Positions 1-7,152 of a stretch of DNA of 23,561 nucleotides are shown here, in pieces. The position numbers were made by a program, and so were the translations under genes. How positions within the stretch are numbered: the first letter of the stretch is position 1; each line of letters begins with the position of its first letter. Below the pieces are notes generated by a model. That model worked only from the letters and a program-made list of their open reading frames with translations. It was not told the origin of the DNA and searched no databases. The stretch is from JANNHP01 sp031404455 (lineage in GTDB: Bacteria > Planctomycetota > JAJSAM01 > JAJVHW01), in NCBI GenBank assembly GCA_031404455.1, contig JANNHP010000259.1, positions 1 through 23,561 of the forward strand, given 5' to 3'.

Positions 1-636
1 CTCGTCACCTTCCACCGTCCGCAGATCGACGACGCCATCGCGAAGGCGAAGGCGAAGGGCGACACCGTCGACGAGGCGCGGTTCCGCGGCTATCTCGAGT
101 ACGTGGAGCTGAAGGCGCCGTGCGACGGGGTCGTCGACAAGATCTACCAGACGCTCGGCGAGATCCCGATCGACGTGGGCCCGCCGGTCATGACGCTCCA
201 GGACGAGTCGTCGTACCGCTTCGTCGTCCGCGTCCCCGCCGACGTGCAGCAGATGTCGATGGCGCTCGGGACGAAGTTCGAAGTGGTGCTCGAGGACGAA
301 CTCGGCACCGTGGCGGGCACGGTGATCGAGTTCCTCCCGCCGATGGGCACCGACGTCCCGGTCGTCCTCGCACTCGCGCCGCACCAGGGCATCGAGGACC
401 GCCTCTCCGGCACGGTGCGCGTCGCGTCGGGCCGCGTCGAGGCGGGGCTCGTGCCGAAGTCCGCCGTCACGCTGCGCGGCAAGGTGCCGGTCGTGCGCAT
501 CTGGGACGCGGAATCGAAGTCGATCACCGAGCGCACGGTGAAGCTCGGCGCAGAGATCCCGCCCGACGTGGTGATCCTGGCCGGCGCGTTCGCGAAGGAC
601 AGCATCGTGGTCCCGGGCAGGAAAGCGCCGCAGTAG
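1..636 (+). CDS. HlyD/RND-type periplasmic adaptor protein, C-terminal part (5' truncated by window edge)
   Basis: The reading frame is open from the first base, so the gene starts upstream; 211 residues are visible. They begin with a Lys/Ala-rich helical stretch typical of the end of an adaptor coiled-coil hairpin. Next comes the second half of a lipoyl/barrel-sandwich domain (ELKAPCDGVVDKIYQTLGE, visible residues about 36-54), then beta-barrel segments (FVVRVPADVQQM; GTKFEVVLEDELGTVAGTV) and a membrane-proximal-like domain ending at VPGRKAPQ. The family links an inner-membrane pump (RND, ABC or MFS) to an outer-membrane channel, or sits beside a MacB-like ABC transporter. The partner should be encoded upstream of the window or elsewhere. 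An internal GTG at 103 falls inside the lipoyl motif and is not a credible start. Family assignment is good; substrate is unknown. Confidence 0.8.
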   Translation, partial: LVTFHRPQIDDAIAKAKAKGDTVDEARFRGYLEYVELKAPCDGVVDKIYQTLGEIPIDVGPPVMTLQDESSYRFVVRVPADVQQMSMALGTKFEVVLEDELGTVAGTVIEFLPPMGTDVPVVLALAPHQGIEDRLSGTVRVASGRVEAGLVPKSAVTLRGKVPVVRIWDAESKSITERTVKLGAEIPPDVVILAGAFAKDSIVVPGRKAPQ

Positions 637-653
637 CTCGGGCGCCCGCGGCA

Positions 654-680
654 ATGGAACATTTCCGGCCGCCGTTCCAT
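654..680. repeat. 7-bp inverted repeat between adaptor gene and YceI gene (possible hairpin or operator)
   Basis: ATGGAAC at 654-660 is mirrored by GTTCCAT at 674-680 around a 13-nt GC-rich loop. It lies 18 bp after the adaptor stop and 48 bp before the YceI start. It could be a weak terminator hairpin for the adaptor gene or an operator-like site for the next gene. There is no T-run and the arms are short, so chance is possible. Confidence 0.3.
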
Positions 681-727
681 CCAAGGTGTGCAATTCGTCT
701 GAACCCGCTCACGAAAGGAGTCCGTCC

Positions 728-1306
728 ATGAAGAAGCTGATCGCCTCCGCAGCAGTCCTCGTCCTCTCCGCCGCAGCGCTCGTCGGAGCGCGCGAAGCGT
801 ACTCGGCGCCCGAGTCCACGGCGTGGCAGGGCGACACCGTCCACTCGTTCGTCCTCTTCAAGGTGAAGCACCTCGGCGCGAGCTGGGCGTACGGCCGCTT
901 CAACGCGTTCACGGTAGCGGTCGGCGCGAACGAGGACGGGTCCGCGGTCTCGTCCGTGGAGTTCGTGGTCAAGGCGCAGAGCGTGGACACGGGCAACGCC
1001 GGCCGCGACAAGCACCTCATGAGCCCCGACTTCCTGAACGCGAAGCAGTTCGAGGAGATCACGTTCAAGAGCACGGCGGTGAAGGGCGAAGAGGTCACCG
1101 GCGACCTGACGCTGCACGGAGTGACGAAGTCCGTGACCGCGCAGCTCGTCAAGGTGGGCGCGGGCAAGGGAATGAAGGGCGAGGAACTCGTCGGTTACGA
1201 GACGACGTTCACCGTCAAGCGCGGCGACTTCGGCATGACGAACCTCGTCGGCCCCGTCAGCGACGACGTGACGCTCACGGTCGCGACCGAGCTGTCGAAG
1301 AAGTAG
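728..1306 (+). CDS. YceI-like lipid-binding family protein, secreted
   Basis: The 192-aa product has an N-terminal signal peptide (MKKL followed by an Ala/Val/Leu core, residues about 5-21, likely cleaved near AYSA at about residue 27). The mature part is a YceI beta-barrel: the start motif DTVHSFVLFKVKHLGASWAYGRF matches the family's 'D..HS.v.F.vkHLg.s...G.F' signature, and a TGDLTLHGVTKSVT segment and a C-terminal VTLTVATELSKK strand complete it. Family members are periplasmic lipocalin-like barrels that bind isoprenoid-type lipids; the ligand here cannot be told. The start at 728 is preferred over an in-frame ATG at 686 because AGGAG lies at 716-720 and the signal peptide begins exactly here. 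Mature length of about 165 aa is typical. The next gene starts 9 bp downstream, so they are probably co-transcribed. Confidence 0.9.
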   Translation: MKKLIASAAVLVLSAAALVGAREAYSAPESTAWQGDTVHSFVLFKVKHLGASWAYGRFNAFTVAVGANEDGSAVSSVEFVVKAQSVDTGNAGRDKHLMSPDFLNAKQFEEITFKSTAVKGEEVTGDLTLHGVTKSVTAQLVKVGAGKGMKGEELVGYETTFTVKRGDFGMTNLVGPVSDDVTLTVATELSKK

Positions 1307-1315
1307 CAGCGCGCG

Positions 1316-2164
1316 ATGGACCCGGCCGGAATGGCGCTCTTCGTCGTGGTCATTCCGGCCGTGGTCGCGGCCGCCGCGCTCTTCCTCGCGCGGTTCCTCG
1401 CGCGCGGCGAGAAGGCGCCGCTCTGGCCCGCCATCGCCGCCGGGTTCGCGGCCGGCCACCTCGGCATCGGCGGATGGCCGCGCGGCATGCCGGTCGAGGC
1501 GTGGCAGTGGATGCTGCCGATCGCGGTGCTCGGCGCGGTCACCGGCGCGAGTTACGCCTGGAATTCGATGCCGGCACGGGCGCGCGTCGCTCCGTGGGTC
1601 GTGATCGTGGGGTTCACGGTCTGGACCACGCTCGTCAAGCGGCCGCCGGTCGCGCTCGCGGGCTTCTCCGCGGCGGCGTTCCTCCTCGGATGGACGCTCG
1701 ACGGCGCCGCTCGTCGGACGAGCGCGCGTTCGTTCAGCGCCACCGTGCTCATCGTCGCGACCGCGACCGGCGTCTCGCTCGTCGTCTCCGGAACGCTGCT
1801 CATCGGTCAGATGGCCGGGGCGCTCGCCGCGGCGACGGGCGCGTGTCTCGTCCTCGCGGGACGGCTCCGACTCGAGTCCCGGTCGGCAGTGCCGGTCGTC
1901 ACCGCACTCCTCGCCGCGCTCTGGATGAACGGCATCCTCTACGCGGAACTCCCGATCGCGTCGGCGGTGCTCCTCGCGGCGGCGCCGCTCGGGTGCTGGA
2001 TCGCGGACGTCGTCCTCGCGAAGCGTCTGGGACCGCTGCCGATGACGATCTCGCGCGTCGCCGTCGCCGTGCTCCTCGCGGGCGCCGGCGTCGCGGTGGC
2101 CGTGGGCGACGCGCCGCCGCTGGACTACTGCCGGGGCGCGGTGCGCCGCCAGATCGTGCTGTGA
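1316..2164 (+). CDS. Polytopic inner-membrane protein of unknown function
   Basis: The 282-aa product is almost wholly hydrophobic, with about ten candidate membrane segments (roughly residues 6-27, 37-53, 66-82, 91-107, 112-127, 140-163, 165-182, 191-208, 212-233, 245-264). Short loops rich in Arg and Lys lie between some of them. I recognise no family motif. It starts 9 bp after the YceI gene without a strong Shine-Dalgarno sequence, which suggests translation coupled to that gene; an in-frame ATG at 1331 is an alternative start that would slightly shorten the first segment. The gene ends 8 bp before a large inverted repeat that separates it from the convergent protease gene. It is confidently coding by membrane-segment pattern and codon bias; function is unassigned. 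Confidence 0.75.
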   Translation: MDPAGMALFVVVIPAVVAAAALFLARFLARGEKAPLWPAIAAGFAAGHLGIGGWPRGMPVEAWQWMLPIAVLGAVTGASYAWNSMPARARVAPWVVIVGFTVWTTLVKRPPVALAGFSAAAFLLGWTLDGAARRTSARSFSATVLIVATATGVSLVVSGTLLIGQMAGALAAATGACLVLAGRLRLESRSAVPVVTALLAALWMNGILYAELPIASAVLLAAAPLGCWIADVVLAKRLGPLPMTISRVAVAVLLAGAGVAVAVGDAPPLDYCRGAVRRQIVL

Positions 2165-2172
2165 GACATGTC

Positions 2173-2271
2173 TCGGTAGGGGCGGACCCCCGTGTCCGCC
2201 CACGTTGCAGATCGGTGCAGGTGTCGCGGCCGACGGAACCCGGGCGGACACAGGGGTCCGCCCCTACCGAG
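2173..2271. repeat. 30-bp near-perfect inverted repeat between convergent genes (extragenic palindrome, terminator-like)
   Basis: The arms are 2173-2202 and 2242-2271, matching at 29 of 30 positions (the only difference is C at 2192 against the complement of 2252). The spacer is 39 bp. The outer end of each arm reads CTCGGTAGGGGCGGACCCC. The element sits between two genes whose 3' ends face each other and could fold into a very stable hairpin in either transcript, so a bidirectional terminator role is plausible. The right arm overlaps the last residues and the TAG stop (2264-2266) of the M16 gene. Confidence 0.85.
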
Positions 2272-5170
2272 GAGCCGCCGCCTTCGGCGAGATGACGAAG
2301 TGGAACCGCGACTCCGGCCGCAGGTACTTCGCGAACGCCTCGCGCACGTCCGACGCGGTGAACGAGCGGTACGCCGCCGCCGCGCCGACGACCGAGTCGA
2401 GGTCGCGTCCGCGGTAGTCGAGCGTGCCGAGCACTCCGAGCCACCACGACGGCGTCTTCGATTCTTCGTCGAGCTGATTGACGATCAGCTTCTTCGCGAC
2501 GGCGAGCTCGTCCTCGGTCGGGCCGTCCTTCGCGAAGGCGGCGTAGATCTGTCCGAGCGCCGCGGCGAGGAGCGGTCCCTTCGCCGGATCGGTCGGCGCC
2601 TGAGTCGCGAACATGCCGAGCCCCGGGAAGGCGACCGCGGGCCGCGACGTCGCGCGGATGCTGTAGACGAGCTGCTTCTCCTCGCGGATGTTCTTCGTCA
2701 TCCGCGTGGTGAGGATGCGCGCGGCGACGTCGAGGAGCCGGGCGTCGCGCACGTCGGTCGCGTCGGCGGCGAAGAAGCCGTCGAGGACGAGGGCCTCTTC
2801 CGTCTTCAGGTCGAACTCGCGGGCCACCTGGATCGGGCCGGCGGGACGCGCGATGTCGCGCCGCTCCGTCAGCGTCTTCGGTCCGATGCGCGGGCGCGCG
2901 GGCAGCGTGCCGAGGTGCTGCGCCACGAGCGCCATCGCCGTGTCGAGAGCGATGTCGCCGACCACGGCCACCTCGATCGGCGCGGACTTCGTCGTCTCGC
3001 GCAGGAGCGTCTGCGCCGCGGCGGAACGGATGCGCCTCACGTGATCGGCGTCGAGAGGGCGGCGCCGCACCTCGGTCTTCGCGTAGAAGGCGTCGTCCAC
3101 CGTCTCGCCGAGGAGTCCCTGCGGCTGCACGCGCCGCGCGTCGATCGCCTGCCGCGTGCGCTGCTGCCATCCACCGAGTGCACGCGACTCCACGACCGGT
3201 TCGGTGAGGAGGAGACGCGCGAGCTGGAGGCCGCGGCCGAGTTCGTCGGGATCGCCGGTGACGACGAGCGTCATCGTGTCCTCGCCGAGGTCGGCGCGCG
3301 TCCGTACCTTCCATCCCACCGTCATGTCGCGGACCTGCTCGTTCGTGAGGCCGCCGCCCGCGGGACGGCTCCACGCGACGATCGCGGCCTCGTGGATGCC
3401 GCGGTCCTCCGCCGTCTCCTCGATGGGCCCCGCCGCGAGCGTGATCGAGACGGTCGCCTCCTCGCGGCGCTCCTGCATGGAGCGGTGGTGCACGCGCACG
3501 CCGTTCTCGAGCCACGCCGAGTGGACGCCCGACGCCTCGTGGAACTCCTTCGCGACGAACTTCCCCGGCACGGGCGGCGGCTCAGGGAGGACCGCCTCCG
3601 CGCGCTCCCCCTCGATCTCGGCCTCGGGCTTCACGTCCACCGCTGCCGAGGCGATCGCGAGGAACTCCTCCTCCGAGGGCGGGGACGCCGCGCTGCCGAT
3701 CTCGAGGACGAAGACGACATCCGCCGGATCGAAGTTCGCCGCGAACGCCGCCGAGACCTCCTCGGCCGTGACCGATGGGAGGAGACGCTCCAGGAGTTCG
3801 CTCCGCTGCGCCGCCGAGAGGAACGGTTCGCCCTGCGCGATCGCACCGTTGATGCGCGTGATCAGGTCGCGCGCCGGGAGCGTCGGCTCGCGGTCCGCGG
3901 CCTCGGAGGCGTCCGAGAGCATCGCGGTGCGCACGCTCTCGATCTCGCGGGCGGAGAAGCCGTGGAGCCGCGCGCGCTGCAGCGTGACGCCCAGATCGCC
4001 GAGGTTCCTGCGCCAGTCCTTCGGCACCGCGCGACAGTGGACTCGGTAGGTGGTGAGCGCGCCCGCGGTGTCGCGGATCGCACAGTCGCCTTCGAGGTAC
4101 GACGCCTTCCCCGCCGCGGTGAGCCGTTGCGCGCGGCGCCCGAAGGCGCGCGCGCCGATCGTCTCGACGATCTCGCGCCGCAGGTCCGACTCCGTCGTGG
4201 ACGGCGCGCGCGGCGGCGCGACCCGCGCGATCGAGACGTCGCACGTCGCGAGCTCCGGATCGGCGGCCACGATCGCGCGGCGGCCCTTCGTCGCGCGCAC
4301 GCCCGCGTCGAGCGGTTCGGGGACGGGCTTCGCGGGCGCATCCTCGAACCGCTCGCGGATCTGCGCGACGATCGAAGCCGGTTCGGCGTCGCCGACGGCG
4401 ATGACCGTCATCGCATCGGGCACGTACCACTTCGAGTAGTACGCGCGGAAGTCCTCGAGCGAGACCGCCCGGATCGTCTCTTCCGTGCCGATCGGCGCGC
4501 GCCGGCCGTACGTCGACTCCGGCGCGAGCCGCGAGTTGACGATCTCGCGCACGCGCGACTGCGCGCCGCTCCTCGCGCGCTTTTCCTCCAGGATGATCTG
4601 CCGCTCGGCGTCGATCTCCGCCGCGCAGAGCGTGAGCCGCGACGCCACGTCGGAGAGGAAGAGCATCGCCTTGCCGATCGTCTCCTCGCGCACGTCGGGC
4701 AGCGCGAGCTGGTACGTCGTCTGGTCGAAGCTCGTGAACGCGTTCTGGTCGCGGCCGAACGCGAGGCCGAGCGACTGGAAGTACGGCACGACCGACCCGG
4801 GCGGGAAGTGCTCCGAGCCGTTGAACGCCATGTGCTCGAGGAAGTGCGCGACGCCGCGCTGCGCGTCGGTCTCGTTCAGCGACCCGGTGTCCACGTGGAG
4901 CCACACGATGAGGCGACCCTCGGGCACGGGGTGACGCAGCACGGCGTAGCGCAGACCGTTCGACAACGCGCCGGTCAAGAGGTCCGGGGACTGGACGAGC
5001 GTCCCCGGAGGCAGAGGCGGCACGACGACGGGTTCCACGACGACGGTCGGCGGCGCGAGCTCGAGTCCCGACCTCGGTGCCGGCTCGGGCGGCGCCTCGT
5101 CGCCCGTCGCGCAGCCGAATGCGATCAGCGCCAGCGCCGCAGCGGGAATGGAGCTCGGAACACGTCTCAT
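2264..5170 (-). CDS. M16-family zinc metalloprotease (pitrilysin-like), probable lipoprotein
   Basis: The 968-aa product is a full-length two-half M16 peptidase, a clamshell enzyme that degrades peptides in the periplasm. The inverted zinc-binding motif HFLEH lies at residues 109-113 within GVAHFLEHMAFNGSEHF, with the downstream glutamate ligand most likely E189 (DAER). The first half has the usual FTSFDQTTYQL segment and the second half carries EEKQLVYSI at about residue 830; no second HxxEH is seen, as expected for the non-catalytic half. The N-terminus is a signal sequence ending at a cysteine (C20 in LIAFGC), followed by a Pro/Glu-rich linker, so a lipid anchor is likely though the lipobox is imperfect. 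GGAGGAG at 5179-5185 supports the start. The last codons and stop lie inside the inverted repeat at 2242-2271. The upstream plus-strand gene is divergent. Confidence 0.92.
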   Translation of the reverse strand: MRRVPSSIPAAALALIAFGCATGDEAPPEPAPRSGLELAPPTVVVEPVVVPPLPPGTLVQSPDLLTGALSNGLRYAVLRHPVPEGRLIVWLHVDTGSLNETDAQRGVAHFLEHMAFNGSEHFPPGSVVPYFQSLGLAFGRDQNAFTSFDQTTYQLALPDVREETIGKAMLFLSDVASRLTLCAAEIDAERQIILEEKRARSGAQSRVREIVNSRLAPESTYGRRAPIGTEETIRAVSLEDFRAYYSKWYVPDAMTVIAVGDAEPASIVAQIRERFEDAPAKPVPEPLDAGVRATKGRRAIVAADPELATCDVSIARVAPPRAPSTTESDLRREIVETIGARAFGRRAQRLTAAGKASYLEGDCAIRDTAGALTTYRVHCRAVPKDWRRNLGDLGVTLQRARLHGFSAREIESVRTAMLSDASEAADREPTLPARDLITRINGAIAQGEPFLSAAQRSELLERLLPSVTAEEVSAAFAANFDPADVVFVLEIGSAASPPSEEEFLAIASAAVDVKPEAEIEGERAEAVLPEPPPVPGKFVAKEFHEASGVHSAWLENGVRVHHRSMQERREEATVSITLAAGPIEETAEDRGIHEAAIVAWSRPAGGGLTNEQVRDMTVGWKVRTRADLGEDTMTLVVTGDPDELGRGLQLARLLLTEPVVESRALGGWQQRTRQAIDARRVQPQGLLGETVDDAFYAKTEVRRRPLDADHVRRIRSAAAQTLLRETTKSAPIEVAVVGDIALDTAMALVAQHLGTLPARPRIGPKTLTERRDIARPAGPIQVAREFDLKTEEALVLDGFFAADATDVRDARLLDVAARILTTRMTKNIREEKQLVYSIRATSRPAVAFPGLGMFATQAPTDPAKGPLLAAALGQIYAAFAKDGPTEDELAVAKKLIVNQLDEESKTPSWWLGVLGTLDYRGRDLDSVVGAAAAYRSFTASDVREAFAKYLRPESRFHFVISPKAAAPR

Positions 5171-5264
5171 GGTTCGCTCTCCTCCGTCCGTCGCGCGCCA
5201 CGTTAGTCGAACTTCCGCGGCGCCGCGCGAGTCGTCGGCGGTCGCTGCGCCCGGGACCGAGCAA

Positions 5265-5807
5265 GTGATTCGTGCGACGGCCCGCGCCGCGCGGCGAAAC
5301 TGGCGGCGCTTGGGCTACGAACTCTTCCTGCTGGCCGTCCCTGACGGCGCCGACCTCGAGGAGTCGGGCGAGGCGCTGCTCGTGCGTCTGACGCGCGGGC
5401 AGGAACGGGGACGTCTCACGGCGGCGGCGCGCGTGCGGACCGAGCGCCTCGCAGGCGAGTTGACGGCGGCCGAGCCCGTGCTCGTCCCCGTCGCCGAGGG
5501 CTCGCAGTCGGTCCCCGGAACGCTGGAGCTGCGGTCTCCCGCCGGTCTCGAGATCGCGCTCGCGGACCGCTTCGTCCGCTTCCTCGTGCCCTTCGTGTGC
5601 GACGGCGAATCCGCCGCGACCGCCTTTCACCAGCTCTTCGCGCTCCTCGGCGTCGCGGCCGGCTCCACCGGCTGGCGTCCGTACGACCCGCAGGAGGGTG
5701 CCCCGCTCGCGATCGACGACGCGAGCTGCGACGCCGCCCTCGAGATCTACCTCTCCGTGATGGACCAGCTCCGCTCGGCCGGTCCCATCGGTGCCGTTCC
5801 CGCGTGA
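5265..5807 (+). CDS. Protein of unknown function, 180 aa
   Basis: I do not recognise this protein. From the GTG at 5265 it is 180 residues, with no signal peptide or membrane segment; it opens with a basic helix (ATARAARRNWRRLGYELFLLAV) and alternates acidic and hydrophobic stretches, ending in two likely helices (CDGESAATAFHQLFALLGVAAG and DAALEIYLSVMDQLRSAG). The frame stays open upstream to ATGs at 5148 and 5169, but the one at 5148 lies inside the M16 gene, the one at 5169 abuts the opposite M16 start, and the extra residues look unstructured and Arg/Ser-rich. The later GTG leaves a 94-bp divergent intergenic region for promoters. A T6 run (5810-5815) follows the stop codon. Coding status is likely from codon bias; the start is uncertain. 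Confidence 0.6.
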   Translation: MIRATARAARRNWRRLGYELFLLAVPDGADLEESGEALLVRLTRGQERGRLTAAARVRTERLAGELTAAEPVLVPVAEGSQSVPGTLELRSPAGLEIALADRFVRFLVPFVCDGESAATAFHQLFALLGVAAGSTGWRPYDPQEGAPLAIDDASCDAALEIYLSVMDQLRSAGPIGAVPA

Positions 5808-5876
5808 GCTTTTTTCTCAGTTGAAGGGCGCGCGCGGAGAGAGTCTCGCCGCCCGCTCGAAGGAGGACTCTCGACG

Positions 5877-6215
5877 ATGGTGCCGGTTGCAGTTCACGAG
5901 ATGACGTTCGCCATGGCGAAGCGCAAGGTGAAGGAAGCCGAGGAGCCCGAGGCTCCCGCGGTTCCGGCGGCGCCTGGAGAGCCGGAGGAGCCGGACGACG
6001 CCGAAGAGGAGGAATCCGAAGAGGACGTGGAGTTCGGCGACGACGACGACCCCGACGAGGACCTCGAGGAGGAAGACGAGGATCTGGAGGAGGACGACGA
6101 CGAGTTCGACTTCGAAGACGACGACGAGGAAGACGAAGACGACGAGGAGGACGACGAGGAAGCAGACGACGACGAGGACGACGAGGATGACCTCGACTTC
6201 GACGAGGACGAATAG
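5877..6215 (+). CDS. Hyperacidic low-complexity protein, 112 aa
   Basis: The gene has a strong Shine-Dalgarno sequence (AGGAGG at 5861-5866) before ATG 5877; ATGs at 5901 and 5913 are alternatives, the last giving a product starting MAKRKVKE. Residues 1-20 are near-neutral to basic, 21-39 are Pro/Ala/Glu-rich, and in residues 40-112 some 60 of 73 positions are Asp or Glu, broken only by scattered Phe, Leu, Val, Ala, Gly, Ser and Pro. Such a tail is expected to be disordered and could act as a nucleic-acid mimic, a chaperone-like tail or a divalent-metal buffer; none of these is shown. The stop lies 6 bp before the PEP-synthase regulator gene, so the two probably share a transcript. It could in principle be a repeat-driven open frame, but the ribosome site and the coupling argue for a real gene. 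Confidence 0.65.
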   Translation: MVPVAVHEMTFAMAKRKVKEAEEPEAPAVPAAPGEPEEPDDAEEEESEEDVEFGDDDDPDEDLEEEDEDLEEDDDEFDFEDDDEEDEDDEEDDEEADDDEDDEDDLDFDEDE

Positions 6216-6221
6216 GCCGGA

Positions 6222-7076
6222 GTGAGCGACGACCGGGTCATCTTCATCCTCTCGGACGCCACGGGCGACACCGCGTCCCGCATCCTCGGCGCAGCGCTCA
6301 AGCAGTTCGTGGGAGACCACGTCGCGATCCGCCGCTTCCCGAACGTGCTGCGCTCGTCGGAGGTCGCGGCCATCCTCGAGGAGGCGCGCAAGCAGCACAC
6401 GCTCGTGGCGCACACGTTCGCGGCGACGCCGCTCCGCCGGATCATGCAGGAGCAGTCGGAGCGTCTCGGCATCGAGTCGCTCGACCTCCTCGGCCCCGTG
6501 CTCGACCGCCTCGAGGAGTTCCTGAACAGCAAGCCGCGCGAGGTCCCGGGGCTCTATCACCAGATCGACGACCAGTACTTCCGCCGCATCGACGCCGTTG
6601 AGTTCGCAGTGATGCACGACGACGGCAAGCACATGGAGGGGCTGAAGCACGCCGACTTCGTGCTGATCGGCCTGTCGCGCACCGGGAAGACGCCGCTCTC
6701 GGTCTATCTCGCGCTCGAGGGCTGGCGCGTCGGCAACGTGCCGCTCGTGCAGGAGCAGCAGGTGCCGAAGGAAGTGCTCGCGATCCCGAAGGAACGGATC
6801 GTCGGACTCCTCCTCGACCCACGCCGCCTCGCCGACGTGCGCCGCTCGCGCCTCGAGTACCTGGCCCCCGGCCGTCAGATGGACTACGACGACGAGGAGG
6901 TCGTGAAGGCCGAGGTCGCCTGGTGCCGCCGCCTCTACGGAAAGCACGGCATCCGCGCGCTCGACGTGACCGAGAAGGCGATCGAGGAGAGCGCCCACGA
7001 GGTGATGTCGATCGTCGGCCCGGCGCTCGGCGACGCCGCGAAGGACCGTCCGAACCGTTTCAAGAAGAAGGCCTGA
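6222..7076 (+). CDS. PEP synthase / pyruvate phosphate dikinase regulatory protein (PPSR family kinase-pyrophosphorylase)
   Basis: The 284-aa product matches the PPSR (former DUF299) family over its full usual length. It starts VIFILSDATGDTASRIL (residues 6-22), contains YFRRIDAVEFAVMHDDG (119-135), and the P-loop GLSRTGKTPLSVYLA (150-164), followed by NVPLV and the conserved GLLLDPRRL segment. These bifunctional enzymes use ADP to phosphorylate, and phosphate to reactivate, the catalytic-histidine-neighbouring threonine of PEP synthase or pyruvate phosphate dikinase, switching gluconeogenic PEP formation off and on. Which of the two is the target cannot be told because neither gene is in the window. 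Start GTG 6222 has only GGCCGGA directly before it, so translation may depend on the acidic-protein gene ending 6 bp upstream. The C-terminus ends in a basic RFKKKA tail. Confidence 0.93.
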   Translation: MSDDRVIFILSDATGDTASRILGAALKQFVGDHVAIRRFPNVLRSSEVAAILEEARKQHTLVAHTFAATPLRRIMQEQSERLGIESLDLLGPVLDRLEEFLNSKPREVPGLYHQIDDQYFRRIDAVEFAVMHDDGKHMEGLKHADFVLIGLSRTGKTPLSVYLALEGWRVGNVPLVQEQQVPKEVLAIPKERIVGLLLDPRRLADVRRSRLEYLAPGRQMDYDDEEVVKAEVAWCRRLYGKHGIRALDVTEKAIEESAHEVMSIVGPALGDAAKDRPNRFKKKA

Positions 7077-7152
7077 CGCCGCTCCGGCCCGCGCGCGCGG
7101 GGTAGCATCGGCGCGTGGTCGAGGAGACGCCGGTCGGATCGGATGTGACGCG

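Noticed and set aside
2192..5206. A 1004-codon open frame on the plus strand opposite the M16 gene
   Set aside because: Its translation is Arg/Asp/Glu-rich low complexity without domains, as expected for a shadow of a high-GC gene; the minus strand holds a complete M16 peptidase.
5808..5876. Intrinsic terminator at the T6 run after the 180-aa protein gene
   Set aside because: No convincing stem precedes the T-run, so it is noted only as a sequence feature.
5894..6532. Minus-strand frame with a long polyserine stretch
   Set aside because: The serine run is the antisense reading of the Asp/Glu codons of the acidic gene; the rest overlaps the PPSR gene.
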